Origin: Pelobacter seleniigenes DSM 18267
GTDB taxonomy: Bacteria > Desulfobacterota > Desulfuromonadia > Desulfuromonadales > Geopsychrobacteraceae
Assembly (NCBI RefSeq): GCF_000711225.1
Contig: NZ_JOMG01000002.1
Span: 2,058,501 to 2,122,500, forward strand
DNA: 64,000 nt
Reading direction: 5' to 3'
Shown here piece by piece: positions 1 through 12,043 of this stretch. The notes beneath the pieces were generated by a model. The model was not told the origin of the DNA, ran no database searches, and worked only from the letters and a program-made list of their open reading frames with translations. Numbering within the stretch: the stretch's first letter is position 1; each line of letters starts with the position of its first letter. A program made the translations under genes and the position numbers.

Positions 1-15
1 TTCTCAGGAGGGACC

Positions 16-465
16 ATGTCTGACAAACACACACTCCGGACCATCACCCGCCGACTGCTACGCTGTCGAGAGTGGTTTCTCAACGTTATCGGCAAGGTTT
101 TAAGCTGCGGAAACAAATACTTTGCGGTTTATGTGGCTGGAGTGGTGGTGATCTGTATTGGCTGGTTATTTCAGGCTGGTTCTCTCTTTCTGGCGGTTGT
201 ATTGGGTGGGCTGTGCGGATGGTGGTTGGCCTATGCCCTGGCCTTTTTGGCTTTGCTGGCGTTCAAGCTGTTTCTTCCCCTGTTCGATCTGTGCTTTTTG
301 CCGGTCATCCTGCTTGGCCGCTGTTATGGATACCGTTCTGCGGGGATCTCTGCCAGGGCGTATTTCGCTGATGTTTTTGCACCGTTGGAGATCAACGGGG
401 TGCTCAGGTTGGTGCTGGCTCTGTTTGGGGTTGAGTTGATTTTTGGGGTGTTGGGGGATGATTAG
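16..465 (+). CDS. Hypothetical membrane protein upstream of cas3
   Basis: I do not recognise this 149-residue protein. It has a basic N-terminus (several Arg in the first 20 residues) followed by long hydrophobic stretches at about residues 37-60, 60-82 and 83-103, so it is probably an inner-membrane protein with three membrane segments. A strong ribosome site (aggaggg) precedes the ATG. It ends about 17 bases before cas3 on the same strand, so it is probably co-transcribed with the CRISPR-Cas genes, but nothing in it resembles a known Cas accessory protein. The family and function are unknown. Confidence 0.6.
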   Translation: MSDKHTLRTITRRLLRCREWFLNVIGKVLSCGNKYFAVYVAGVVVICIGWLFQAGSLFLAVVLGGLCGWWLAYALAFLALLAFKLFLPLFDLCFLPVILLGRCYGYRSAGISARAYFADVFAPLEINGVLRLVLALFGVELIFGVLGDD

Positions 466-482
466 AGGGAGGAGGGAAGGTG

Positions 483-2678
483 ATGGAAACCTATTACGCA
501 CATTCGACGGAGAGTCCTGATAAGTCAGGCTGGCAGACGCTGGAAGATCATCTTCAGGGAGTCGCCGGATTAGCCAGAGGATTTGCCGCGGTGTTTGGTG
601 CTGCTGACTGGGGGGAGTTGGCCGGGTTGCTGCATGACGTCGGCAAGGCAACAGCTGCTTTTCAGCGCCGGTTGGAAGGGAATTCCCAGCGGGTCGATCA
701 CACGACTTTTGGTGCGCGGTTGGCTCGTGAGCATGGTGGGCCACTTGGGCCGCTGCTTTCCTATATGATCACCGGCCACCACGGGGGATTGCCGGATGGC
801 GGTGCCCAGGAGACAGAGCTGCACTGGCGGCTGAAGTACGGCAAGGTTCCCGAAGATGCATCGTTGCTGCCGTCGATTGAGTTGCAGAATGTGTTGCGCT
901 GGCCGTTGGAAAAACCGGAAGAAAAAACGGCTGGATTCAGCATGGCATTTTTCACGCGGATGATTTTTTCCTGTCTGGTCGATGCAGACTTTTTGGATAC
1001 GGAAACATTTTGTACGCCGGAAAAAGCTGCACTAAGATCCTCTTTTGATTGTCAGCAGCTAGTCGATCTGCGGGAGAAGCTAAACCTCCATCTGCAAAAG
1101 CTCACGCAAAAGGCCGAACCAACACCGGTGAATCGGCTCCGCCAAGCCATCCTGCAGCAATGCCGGACCAAGGCCGAGCTTGCCCCACAGGTTTTTTCTC
1201 TGACCGTGCCGACTGGCGGAGGGAAAACTCTTTCGTCGCTGGCGTTCGCCCTTGATCACGCCGTTGCCAACAAGTTGCAACGGGTGATCTATGCCATTCC
1301 CTTCACCTCGATCATTGAGCAGAATGCCAGGGTGTTTCAGGATATTCTCGGTCGCGAATCGGTCTTGGAGCATCACTGCAATTACAAAGAAAAAGACGAG
1401 CCGGAAGAGGCGGTTTACAACCGGCGGCGTGGGCTGGCGACGGAAAATTGGGATGCACCGGTCGTGGTGACAACCAATGTGCAGTTTTTCGAATCGTTAT
1501 TCAGCAACAAGCCGTCCCGTTGTCGCAAACTGCACAATATTGCTGGCAGTGTCATCGTGCTGGACGAAGCGCAGGCGATTCCGACCGAATACCTGGAACC
1601 CTGTCTGGCGGCTTTGCGTGAATTGGTTGAGCGCTACGGGTGTTCGTTGGTGCTCTGCACGGCAACCCAGCCCGCTCTGGACGATAGCGCACTGCGTAAT
1701 CGGCTGCCGAAAATCCATGAAGTTATTGAGAGACCGCAACAGCTATATACTGACTTGCGCCGCACCGAGGTTACGTTTATCGGTAAGCTGACCAACGGAG
1801 AATTGGCCGAACGGTTGGCAGCGGATGAGCAGGTCCTCTGTATTGTGTCTACCAAGCCTCAGGCGCGTAAACTGTTCGAGATGTTGCCGCCAAGCGAAGG
1901 CAATTTTCATCTCTCCACCAATATGTATCCCGAGCATCGTCGCCAAGTACTGGACACAATTCGATTGCGTCTAAAACAGAACATGTCCTGCCGAGTTATT
2001 TCCACTTCGCTGGTCGAAGCCGGGGTCGATCTTGATTTTCCCGTCGTCTATCGCGCCATGGCTGGACTCGATTCCATCGCCCAGGCAGCGGGTCGTTGCA
2101 ACCGTGAGGGAAGAATGGCAGGGCTTGGACGGGTCCATGTTTATGAGCCGGAGCAACCGGCGCGCATGCCTTGGGTTAAACGTTGTGCCAGCCGTGCTGA
2201 AGAAGCGTTGCGCAGTTTGCCGGATGCCGATCCAATTGGTTTGGAAGTGATGCGGCGATTTTTTGCCCTGCTTTACGACGTGCAGGAATTGGACAAAAAA
2301 AGCATTTTGTCGGCCTTCCCGAATCAGAAGCAGATTCAGCTCTCCAGAGATTTCTATTTCCCCTTTCACACAGTTGCCGAGTCTTTCCGTTTTATTGGGG
2401 ATGAAACCGTTGGCGTGATCATTCCTATAGAACCGGGGACCGAGGAGTTGGTACGGCAGCTGCGGTACACCGAATTCCCTCGGGCCGTTTTACGTAAACT
2501 GCAAGGGTACAGCGTTGCCGTACGCAATCATGAATTTGCTGTGTTGAATACGGCGGGAGCATTGGAAATGGTGGATGGACAGTTTCCGGTGTTGAGGAAC
2601 CTGTCCGCTTATCGTGATGACGTTGGCTTGTGCGCTGAGCGGGGAGAATATTGGGATCCTGGAGACATGATTGGATAA
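483..2678 (+). CDS. cas3: Type I-C CRISPR-associated helicase/nuclease Cas3
   Basis: Cas3 is the ATP-dependent single-strand nuclease-helicase recruited by Cascade to destroy target DNA. The 731-residue product has an N-terminal HD nuclease domain (LLHDVGK, His-Asp at residues 51-52) and a superfamily 2 helicase core: Walker A VPTGGGKT near residue 242, DEAQ box near 361, CTATQPAL motif III, STSLVEAGVDL motif V and QAAGRCNREG motif VI. GTG 480 and ATG 483 are both possible starts; ATG 483 is better spaced from the upstream GGAGG. The HD and helicase domains are fused, as is usual for I-C. It is followed by an unusual 385-bp spacer rather than by an immediate cas5. Confidence 0.95.
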   Translation: METYYAHSTESPDKSGWQTLEDHLQGVAGLARGFAAVFGAADWGELAGLLHDVGKATAAFQRRLEGNSQRVDHTTFGARLAREHGGPLGPLLSYMITGHHGGLPDGGAQETELHWRLKYGKVPEDASLLPSIELQNVLRWPLEKPEEKTAGFSMAFFTRMIFSCLVDADFLDTETFCTPEKAALRSSFDCQQLVDLREKLNLHLQKLTQKAEPTPVNRLRQAILQQCRTKAELAPQVFSLTVPTGGGKTLSSLAFALDHAVANKLQRVIYAIPFTSIIEQNARVFQDILGRESVLEHHCNYKEKDEPEEAVYNRRRGLATENWDAPVVVTTNVQFFESLFSNKPSRCRKLHNIAGSVIVLDEAQAIPTEYLEPCLAALRELVERYGCSLVLCTATQPALDDSALRNRLPKIHEVIERPQQLYTDLRRTEVTFIGKLTNGELAERLAADEQVLCIVSTKPQARKLFEMLPPSEGNFHLSTNMYPEHRRQVLDTIRLRLKQNMSCRVISTSLVEAGVDLDFPVVYRAMAGLDSIAQAAGRCNREGRMAGLGRVHVYEPEQPARMPWVKRCASRAEEALRSLPDADPIGLEVMRRFFALLYDVQELDKKSILSAFPNQKQIQLSRDFYFPFHTVAESFRFIGDETVGVIIPIEPGTEELVRQLRYTEFPRAVLRKLQGYSVAVRNHEFAVLNTAGALEMVDGQFPVLRNLSAYRDDVGLCAERGEYWDPGDMIG

Positions 2679-2683
2679 ATCAA

Positions 2684-2720
2684 TTCATAAGATAGAGCTA
2701 GCTACTAAAAAAATCTTGAC
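2684..2720 (+). promoter_or_regulatory. Putative Cascade target site and -35 upstream of the mini-ORF
   Basis: TTC (2684-2686), the known type I-C PAM, is followed at 2687 by ATAAGATAGAGCTAGCT. Its first 17 bases match the pseudo-spacer at 2904 in 14 places. In the first 11 bases only position 6 differs, and that base is flipped out and not read in type I effectors. A 34-base protospacer from 2687 would reach a -35-like TTGACG at 2716-2721. The matching -10 (tagcct, 2739) is weak. Inference: Cascade loaded with the pseudo-spacer RNA could sit here and repress the promoter without cleavage, because the PAM-distal half does not pair. Confidence 0.6.
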
Positions 2721-2732
2721 GGATTCATTTCT

Positions 2733-2761
2733 CTCCATTAGCCTTATTGAAACTAATGGAG
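2733..2761 (+). promoter_or_regulatory. Hairpin covering the ribosome site of the mini-ORF
   Basis: CTCCATTAG (2733-2741) and CTAATGGAG (2753-2761) form a perfect 9-bp stem with an 11-base loop. The right arm contains GGAG of the GGAGG ribosome site at 2758-2762, so the folded RNA would hide it. It could instead be a weak terminator after cas3, but no T tract follows. Confidence 0.5.
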
Positions 2762-2767
2762 GTTTTA

Positions 2768-2860
2768 ATGAAGTTTCGACGGAAAATGACCTTTAGGCTA
2801 AGGCTGGCACTGTTTGGTAAAGATCTTTTTGGTTTAGAAGTTGAATTGGAGCCTCCATAG
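2768..2860 (+). CDS. 30-aa mini-ORF, CreT-like candidate
   Basis: This is a short frame of 30 codons beginning ATG AAG TTT CGA CGG, with AGG CTA AGG soon after. The predicted peptide starts MKFRRKMTFRLRLALFG and is basic at the front and acidic at the end. GGAGG sits 5 bases before the ATG, a near-optimal ribosome site. It lies between cas3 and cas5c, just upstream of a degenerate CRISPR repeat. In described CreT toxins a mini-ORF with a strong ribosome site and rare arginine codons ties up a scarce tRNA. The layout here fits, but toxicity, codon rarity in this genome and translation are untested. It could also be an ordinary leader peptide or chance. Confidence 0.45.
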   Translation: MKFRRKMTFRLRLALFGKDLFGLEVELEPP

Positions 2861-2873
2861 GTGCGTTTCATTA

Positions 2874-2954
2874 GTCGCTCTGCATAGGGGCGTGGGTTGA
2901 AACATAAGGTAGAGTAAGCTCAAAAAGGTGCGGGCCGTCAGAATGACGGCCCGC
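2874..2954 (+). ncRNA. CRISPR-repeat-like RNA (CreA/CreR-type candidate)
   Basis: Bases 2874-2903 form a degenerate copy of the array repeat. The first 7 bases (gtcgctc) are identical, a shortened CGCTC/GGGCG stem remains, and the last 11 bases (TGGGTTGAAAC) differ from the array repeat handle at one position. A pseudo-spacer starts at 2904 with ATAAGGTAGAGTAAGCT and matches the TTC-flanked site at 2687. A perfect 11-bp hairpin (GCGGGCCGTCA, loop GAA, at 2930-2954) closes the unit where a second repeat would normally be. Inference: Cas5c processes this RNA into a short guide that represses a promoter in the same spacer. I see no clear promoter of its own. Confidence 0.6.
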
Positions 2955-2961
2955 AAATCTC

Positions 2962-5477
<2,516 letters not shown>

Positions 5478-5480
5478 ACC

Positions 5481-6341
5481 ATGACTGCTATTGCTAATCG
5501 CTACGAATTTGCTCTGTTGTTCGATGTTCAAAATGGTAACCCCAACGGTGATCCCGATGCCGGCAACACTCCGCGTGTCGATCCTGAAACCGGTCATGGG
5601 CTAGTGACTGATGTCTGCCTGAAAAGGAAAATTCGCAATCATGTGGCGCTGGCCAAAGAGGGCGCTGAAGGTTTCAATATTTACGTGCAGGAGAAGGCAG
5701 TACTCAATCGCACCAACGAAATGGCCTACAAAGAATTTGATCTGAAACCGGAGGCGAAAAAACTCCCGAAAAAGATTGAAGATGCACAGAAGGTGACCGG
5801 CTGGATGTGCGCCAATTTTTACGATATCCGTAGCTTCGGCGCTGTTATGACGACCGAAGTCAATTGCGGGCAGGTGCGTGGTCCGGTTCAGTTGGCTTTT
5901 GCAACCAGCGTCGAGCCGATTCTTTCCCAAGAGGTCAGTATTACCCGCATGGCGGTAACCAATGAGAAGGACCTGGAAAAAGAACGCACCATGGGACGCA
6001 AGCACATTGTCCCTTATGGTTTGTATATCGCCAAAGGGTTTATTTCGGCGTCATTGGCCGAGAAAACCGGCTTCGGGGAGGAGGATCTTGAGTTGCTCTG
6101 GAATGCCCTGATTAACATGTTTGAGCATGATCGGTCTGCAGCGAGGGGAATGATGAGCAGTCAGAAGTTGTTTGTCTTCAAGCACCAGGACAAACTTGGT
6201 AATGCGCCCGCTCACAAGCTGTTTGATCTGATCGACATCCAACGCAACAGCCATTCCGAGGGCCCGGCCCGGGCGTTTAAGGATTATACGGTGACGGTCG
6301 GTGAGGCTCCTTCCGGGGTGGAGATTATTGAGAAGTTGTGA
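5481..6341 (+). CDS. cas7c: Type I-C Cascade backbone Cas7 (Csd2)
   Basis: Cas7 forms the helical backbone that binds crRNA. The 286-residue protein shows the Csd2 signature near the N-terminus (FDVQNGNPNGDPDAGNTPR), then DVCLKRKIRNHV, and RSFGAVMTTEVNCGQVRGPV in the middle. A strong ribosome site (caggaggg) precedes ATG 5481. In most I-C loci cas4 follows directly; here 516 bases carrying a DUF559 gene and two palindromic repeats come between. Confidence 0.95.
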   Translation: MTAIANRYEFALLFDVQNGNPNGDPDAGNTPRVDPETGHGLVTDVCLKRKIRNHVALAKEGAEGFNIYVQEKAVLNRTNEMAYKEFDLKPEAKKLPKKIEDAQKVTGWMCANFYDIRSFGAVMTTEVNCGQVRGPVQLAFATSVEPILSQEVSITRMAVTNEKDLEKERTMGRKHIVPYGLYIAKGFISASLAEKTGFGEEDLELLWNALINMFEHDRSAARGMMSSQKLFVFKHQDKLGNAPAHKLFDLIDIQRNSHSEGPARAFKDYTVTVGEAPSGVEIIEKL

Positions 6342-6346
6342 TGAAG

Positions 6347-6394
6347 GAATCCCCCCTGGCCCCCCTTTGTTAAAGGGGGGTAATAGGGGAGGGT
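6347..6394. repeat. C/G-rich palindromic repeat, copy 2
   Basis: The repeat begins GAATCCCCCC, and its core CCCCCCTTT...AAAGGGGGG (6359-6380) forms a long hairpin, 6 bases after the cas7c stop. It belongs to the same family as the copies at 2962 and 6779 and forms the left border of the DUF559 gene. Confidence 0.75.
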
Positions 6395-6415
6395 GGTTTT
6401 CTAGGAGGGGGAGAT

Positions 6416-6784
6416 GTGCTTGAGTACAATCGTGCATTAAAGCGACCGTCGCGGGATTTGCGGCGGAATATGACTGTTGCCGAGCAAGTTCTGTGGTCTG
6501 GTTTGCGGCGCAAGCAACTGCTGGGCGTGCAGTTTTACCGGCAGAAACCGCTTGGCCATTTCATTGTCGATTTTTTCGCTCCAGCGGCCAAGTTGGTTGT
6601 CGAGGTTGATGGCGGCCAACATTTAGATGCTGAACATCAAGTCCGGGATCAATTGCGGGACGAATATCTTGCAGAGCAAGGTTTGCTGGTCTTGAGATTC
6701 GACAATCTGCAGGTCTTGAAAGAGACCGATGCGGTCCTCAAACAAATTTTTCAGCAGCTGCAGAAACGACTGTCCACTCCCTAA
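6416..6784 (+). CDS. DUF559 (Vsr-like endonuclease fold) protein
   Basis: The 122-residue protein matches the DUF559 family, a small PD-(D/E)XK or Vsr-like nuclease fold whose substrate is unknown. Visible hallmarks are LRRNMTVAEQVLWSGLRRKQ, the conserved LGVQFYRQKPLGHFIVDFF block and the acidic VVEVDGGQH motif near residue 65, followed by RDEYLAEQGLLVLRF. The start appears to be GTG 6416, behind AGGAGGGG. Palindromic repeats of one family border it on both sides and its stop lies inside the right-hand copy. It breaks the cas7-cas4 junction, so it was probably inserted rather than being an original Cas component. Confidence 0.85.
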   Translation: MLEYNRALKRPSRDLRRNMTVAEQVLWSGLRRKQLLGVQFYRQKPLGHFIVDFFAPAAKLVVEVDGGQHLDAEHQVRDQLRDEYLAEQGLLVLRFDNLQVLKETDAVLKQIFQQLQKRLSTP

Positions 6785-6843
6785 CCCTTTGATAAAGCCC
6801 ACAAAAAACTCCCCCTTTCAGAAAGGGGGATTGAGGGGGATTC
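6779..6843. repeat. C/G-rich palindromic repeat, copy 3
   Basis: Its core is CCCCCTTT CAG AAAGGGGG (6811-6829), with the right end ATTGAGGGGGATTC as in copy 1. It overlaps the DUF559 stop codon on one side and ends 15 bases before the cas4 ATG on the other. Confidence 0.75.
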
Positions 6844-6857
6844 ATAAAGGAGGGTCC

Positions 6858-7481
6858 ATGTATCACGAAGCTGACTACATCATGCTCTCGGCACTGCAGC
6901 ATTACCTGTTCTGCCCTCGCCAATGCGCACTTATTCATCTGGAACAGCAGTGGGCCGAGAACCGCTTCACCGCCGAAGGCAGAATCCTCCACGAACGGGC
7001 CGACAGCAGCAAGAATGAACGTAAGGGGTCGGTGTTGATCGTGCGCACCTTGCCGATCAGTTCGGCCCGGTTGGGACTGGCCGGGCAGGCCGATGTGGTG
7101 GAGTTTCATGATGACGGCACGGTGTTTCCGGTGGAATACAAACGTGGCCGCCCCAAAAAAGATCATAGCGACGAGGTCCAACTGTGCGCCCAAGCCTTAT
7201 GTCTGGAAGAGATGCTGCAACTGGATATTCCTGCCGGAGCATTGTTCTATGGGCAGAAGAAACGCCGCAAAGAGATTGCTTTTGATCCGGCCTTGCGCCA
7301 ACTGACCGAACAAGTTTGCCGCGCTGTTCATGAGCTGATCTCCGGGCAGCGGACCCCGGCAGCCGTTTTTGATCAGAAATGTGAGCAGTGTTCGCTGCTG
7401 CAAGTCTGCATGCCGAAGGGTTGCACCGAGCAACGCTCGGTCAGCCGTTATCTGATCCGAATGCTGGAGGGGGAGCGATGA
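6858..7481 (+). CDS. cas4: CRISPR adaptation exonuclease Cas4
   Basis: Cas4 trims prespacers and sets PAM orientation with Cas1-Cas2. The 207-residue protein starts at ATG 6858 behind AAGGAGGG; the open frame extends further upstream but has no support there. The iron-sulfur cysteines are visible at both ends: CPRQC at residues 19-23 and CEQCSLLQVC...C near the C-terminus. RecB-type nuclease residues appear in GQADVVEF and PVEYKRGRPKK. The stop overlaps the cas1 start as ATGA. Confidence 0.93.
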   Translation: MYHEADYIMLSALQHYLFCPRQCALIHLEQQWAENRFTAEGRILHERADSSKNERKGSVLIVRTLPISSARLGLAGQADVVEFHDDGTVFPVEYKRGRPKKDHSDEVQLCAQALCLEEMLQLDIPAGALFYGQKKRRKEIAFDPALRQLTEQVCRAVHELISGQRTPAAVFDQKCEQCSLLQVCMPKGCTEQRSVSRYLIRMLEGER

Positions 7482-8509
7482 GAAAAATGCTGAACACCCT
7501 GTATGTCACCACCCAGGGGGCTTATCTGCATAAAGAGGGTGAAACCGTTGTCGTCCAGGTCGATAAAGAGAACAAACTGCGCCTGCCGGTGATCACCCTG
7601 AGTTCGATTGTCTGCTTTGGAAATGTCCTGTGCAGTCCGTTTTTGCTGGGGCATTGCGCCGAGAACGATGTCGCGGTCAGTTTTATGACCGAATACGGCC
7701 GTTTCCTGGCCCGGGTCCAGGGGCCGGTCTCGGGCAATGTGCTGCTGCGACGCGAACAGTATCGCCGGGCCGATTGTGACCGCTCATCGGCGGAGTTGGC
7801 TCGTATGTTTGTGCTGGGCAAGGTCGCCAATGCCAGGACCATCCTCCAGCGCGGCCTGCGGGATCATGGGGCAAAGGCACCAGCCGAAGGACTGGACCAG
7901 GCCTGTCGGCAACTGGCTCATTACAGTAAGCGGTTGCTACAGGAAGACGACCTGGAAAGCATCCGCGGCGTCGAGGGGCGCACGGCCAGGGATTATTTTG
8001 ATCAATTCGACAGCCTGATTGTGACCCGTAAGCAGGATTTTGTTTTTTCCGGCCGGAATCGGCGGCCGCCACGGGACAGAGTCAACTGTTTACTGTCCTT
8101 TGTCTATGCACTGCTCTATCACGATACCCGCTCCGCATTGGAAACTGTCGGGCTTGACCCTGCCGTCGGCTTTCTGCATCGGGATCGTCCCGGCCGGCTG
8201 AGCCTGGCCCTGGATTTGATGGAAGAATTTCGCCCGTTCTTAGCGGATCGCCTGGTATTGTCGCTGATCAATCTGGGGCAGGTCAAAAACAAGGGATTTG
8301 AAGTGACCGCCTCCGGTGCGGTCAGAATGGATGACGAGACCCGCAAAACCGTTTTGGTGGCCTATCAGAAGCGCAAGCAGGAAGAGATTGAGCATCCCTT
8401 TTTACAGGAAAAAATCCCCGTCGGCATGCTGGTTTTTGCTCAGGCGCAACTGCTGAGCCGCTACCTGCGCAGTGACCTGGACGCGTATCCGCCGTTTTTA
8501 TGGAGGTGA
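7478..8509 (+). CDS. cas1: Type I-C CRISPR integrase Cas1
   Basis: Cas1 is the metal-dependent integrase that inserts new spacers with Cas2. ATG 7478 overlaps the cas4 stop. The 343-residue protein begins MRKMLNTLYVTTQGAYLH and carries the active-site region LHRDRPGRLSLALDLMEE, with the conserved His and Asp, followed by FRPFLADR. Length and motifs are normal for Cas1c, and nothing suggests inactivation. Confidence 0.95.
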   Translation: MRKMLNTLYVTTQGAYLHKEGETVVVQVDKENKLRLPVITLSSIVCFGNVLCSPFLLGHCAENDVAVSFMTEYGRFLARVQGPVSGNVLLRREQYRRADCDRSSAELARMFVLGKVANARTILQRGLRDHGAKAPAEGLDQACRQLAHYSKRLLQEDDLESIRGVEGRTARDYFDQFDSLIVTRKQDFVFSGRNRRPPRDRVNCLLSFVYALLYHDTRSALETVGLDPAVGFLHRDRPGRLSLALDLMEEFRPFLADRLVLSLINLGQVKNKGFEVTASGAVRMDDETRKTVLVAYQKRKQEEIEHPFLQEKIPVGMLVFAQAQLLSRYLRSDLDAYPPFLWR

Positions 8510-8513
8510 AGCC

Positions 8514-8804
8514 ATGATGGTCCTGGTCAGTTACGATGTCAGTACCCTCGACCGCGCCGGGGCAAGGCGGCTCAGACGGGTTGCCAAAGTCTGCCAGAAT
8601 CACGGGCAACGGGTGCAGTACTCGGTCTTCGAATGTCTGGTCGATCCGGCCCAATGGACGCAGATGCGGCAGCAGCTCATCGAGATTATTGATGACGAGC
8701 AGGACAGTCTGCGGTTTTACTTTTTGGGAGCAAACTGGCGCAAACGCGTCGAACATGTCGGCGCTAAAGAAGCAATCGACATGGAAGGCCCGCTGATTCT
8801 ATAG
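8514..8804 (+). CDS. cas2: CRISPR adaptation protein Cas2
   Basis: Cas2 is the ferredoxin-fold partner that bridges two Cas1 dimers. The 96-residue protein starts MMVLVSYDVST, with the conserved Asp at residue 8, and has VQYSVFECLVDPAQW in the middle, typical of I-C. ATG 8514 follows TGGAGGTG. It is the last cas gene; 179 bases separate it from the first array repeat. Confidence 0.95.
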   Translation: MMVLVSYDVSTLDRAGARRLRRVAKVCQNHGQRVQYSVFECLVDPAQWTQMRQQLIEIIDDEQDSLRFYFLGANWRKRVEHVGAKEAIDMEGPLIL

Positions 8805-8983
8805 CGTCCGCGAACCCCTAGCGATGGCATTTCCCCCGGGAGGTTCGCGCAGCCGAAGATCTTTGAAAATTAAATACTTTTTCTTTGGCCTTTAATCAAC
8901 GGCAGATTTGTTGTACCGATAACCACAAGGTTCGCGGAAACTGTTCTAAAAACATTGTAAAAACATGCTGTTAAAAGCATGCA
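8805..8983 (+). promoter_or_regulatory. CRISPR leader
   Basis: This is AT-rich sequence between cas2 and the first repeat. CGCGAACC (8809-8816) and GGTTCGCG (8842-8849) are an 8-bp inverted pair, and GGTTCGCG recurs at 8929-8936, 87 bases downstream. CATGC...GCATG flanks a short A/T stretch right at the array border (about 8964-8982). Such motifs may guide Cas1-Cas2 or host factors. I cannot assign a -10/-35 pair with confidence. Confidence 0.7.
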
Positions 8984-11058
<2,075 letters not shown>

Positions 11059-11092
11059 CGACGAAAGCAAATCAGCGGTCGGGGATTTTTGC

Positions 11093-11121
11093 TTGACAGC
11101 CTCCATGGGCATCGCTATAGT
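11093..11121 (+). promoter_or_regulatory. Strong sigma-70 promoter for rplU-rpmA
   Basis: TTGACA (11093-11098), a 17-base gap and TATAGT (11116-11121) lie about 64 bases before rplU and only 35 bases after the degenerate CRISPR repeat. The array therefore ends directly against a ribosomal-protein promoter. Confidence 0.8.
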
Positions 11122-11184
11122 TCGCGTTTGCAGCGCAATACCTGCGTCTGCGGTCTTTTAAGTTGAGATAGGAGAAGATTGACA

Positions 11185-11493
11185 ATGTATGCGGTGATCA
11201 AGACCGGAGGAAAACAGTACAAAGTTTCCGAAGGCGACCTGTTCAAGGTCGAGATGATCGATGGCGCGGTGGGTGAAACCATCGAACTCGATCAAGTCCT
11301 CATGGTCGGTGGCGCAGAGGTTAAAATCGGAACACCTCTCGTACCAGGTGCCAAGGTTAAGGCACGGATCGTTGCGCAGGAAAAAGACAAGAAAGTTCTG
11401 GTCTTTAAATCCAAGCGACGTGGAGGTAACCGTAAAAAATACGGCCACCGTCAACCTATTACCCGACTTCAAGTCGCGGCAATCGAAGCTTAA
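11185..11493 (+). CDS. rplU: 50S ribosomal protein L21
   Basis: The product is 102 residues with the L21 start [18 protein letters not shown] and the C-terminal [14 protein letters not shown] basic block. ATG 11185 fits the L21 family start and stands behind ggagaag; an in-frame TTG 6 bases earlier is less likely. It pairs with rpmA 11 bases downstream, the classic rplU-rpmA-obg arrangement. Confidence 0.97.
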   Translation: MYAVIKTGGKQYKVSEGDLFKVEMIDGAVGETIELDQVLMVGGAEVKIGTPLVPGAKVKARIVAQEKDKKVLVFKSKRRGGNRKKYGHRQPITRLQVAAIEA

Positions 11494-11504
11494 GGAGGCG
11501 ACTC

Positions 11505-11759
11505 ATGGCTCATAAGAAAGCTGCCGGTAGTTCCAGAAACGGTCGTGATAGTGCCGGAAAGCGCCTCGGTGTCAAACGGTTTGGTGGACAGGAAGTGTCC
11601 GCAGGGTCGATTCTGGTCCGCCAGCGCGGTACCACTTTCCACCCTGGTAACAACGTTGGTTGCGGTAAGGATTATACCCTGTTCGCGCTGATCGACGGTG
11701 TTGTCAAGTTTGAAACCAAGGCGAAGGGACGCAAGCAGATCAGTGTTTATACCGCCTGA
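11505..11759 (+). CDS. rpmA: 50S ribosomal protein L27
   Basis: The product is 84 residues and begins [20 protein letters not shown], the mature-type L27 N-terminus that reaches the peptidyl-transferase centre; there is no Firmicutes-style cleavable extension. GGAGG precedes the ATG. A terminator-like hairpin follows, so obgE may have additional transcription input. Confidence 0.97.
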   Translation: MAHKKAAGSSRNGRDSAGKRLGVKRFGGQEVSAGSILVRQRGTTFHPGNNVGCGKDYTLFALIDGVVKFETKAKGRKQISVYTA

Positions 11760-11787
11760 TCTCTGTTGCCCATGAACCACTCGTAAG

Positions 11788-11822
11788 AACCCGGTGCTGC
11801 TCTGTCAGTGACCGGGTTTTTA
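11788..11822 (+). terminator. Rho-independent terminator after rpmA
   Basis: AACCCGG (11788-11794) pairs with CCGGGTT (11812-11818), and the T run extends past the stem to 11821. This separates rplU-rpmA from obgE. Confidence 0.75.
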
Positions 11823-12043
11823 CTTTTCTGCCGGATGGATTGAAAAAGACTGGCAATCAAGGTACGCTCAGATGACCGCGTGAGCCTTTGACGCAGCTGG
11901 GAATGAGGCATTTGCTCTGTTGTCAGTCACGGGTCGCTGGCCGGCATTACTGTAAAACGTGGCAGGCAGGGAGTTAATGAGTCCTGCCTGTTTGGAATCA
12001 TCAAGGTTGTTGCCCGTTCAGGGTTGGAAAGATACTGATATCT

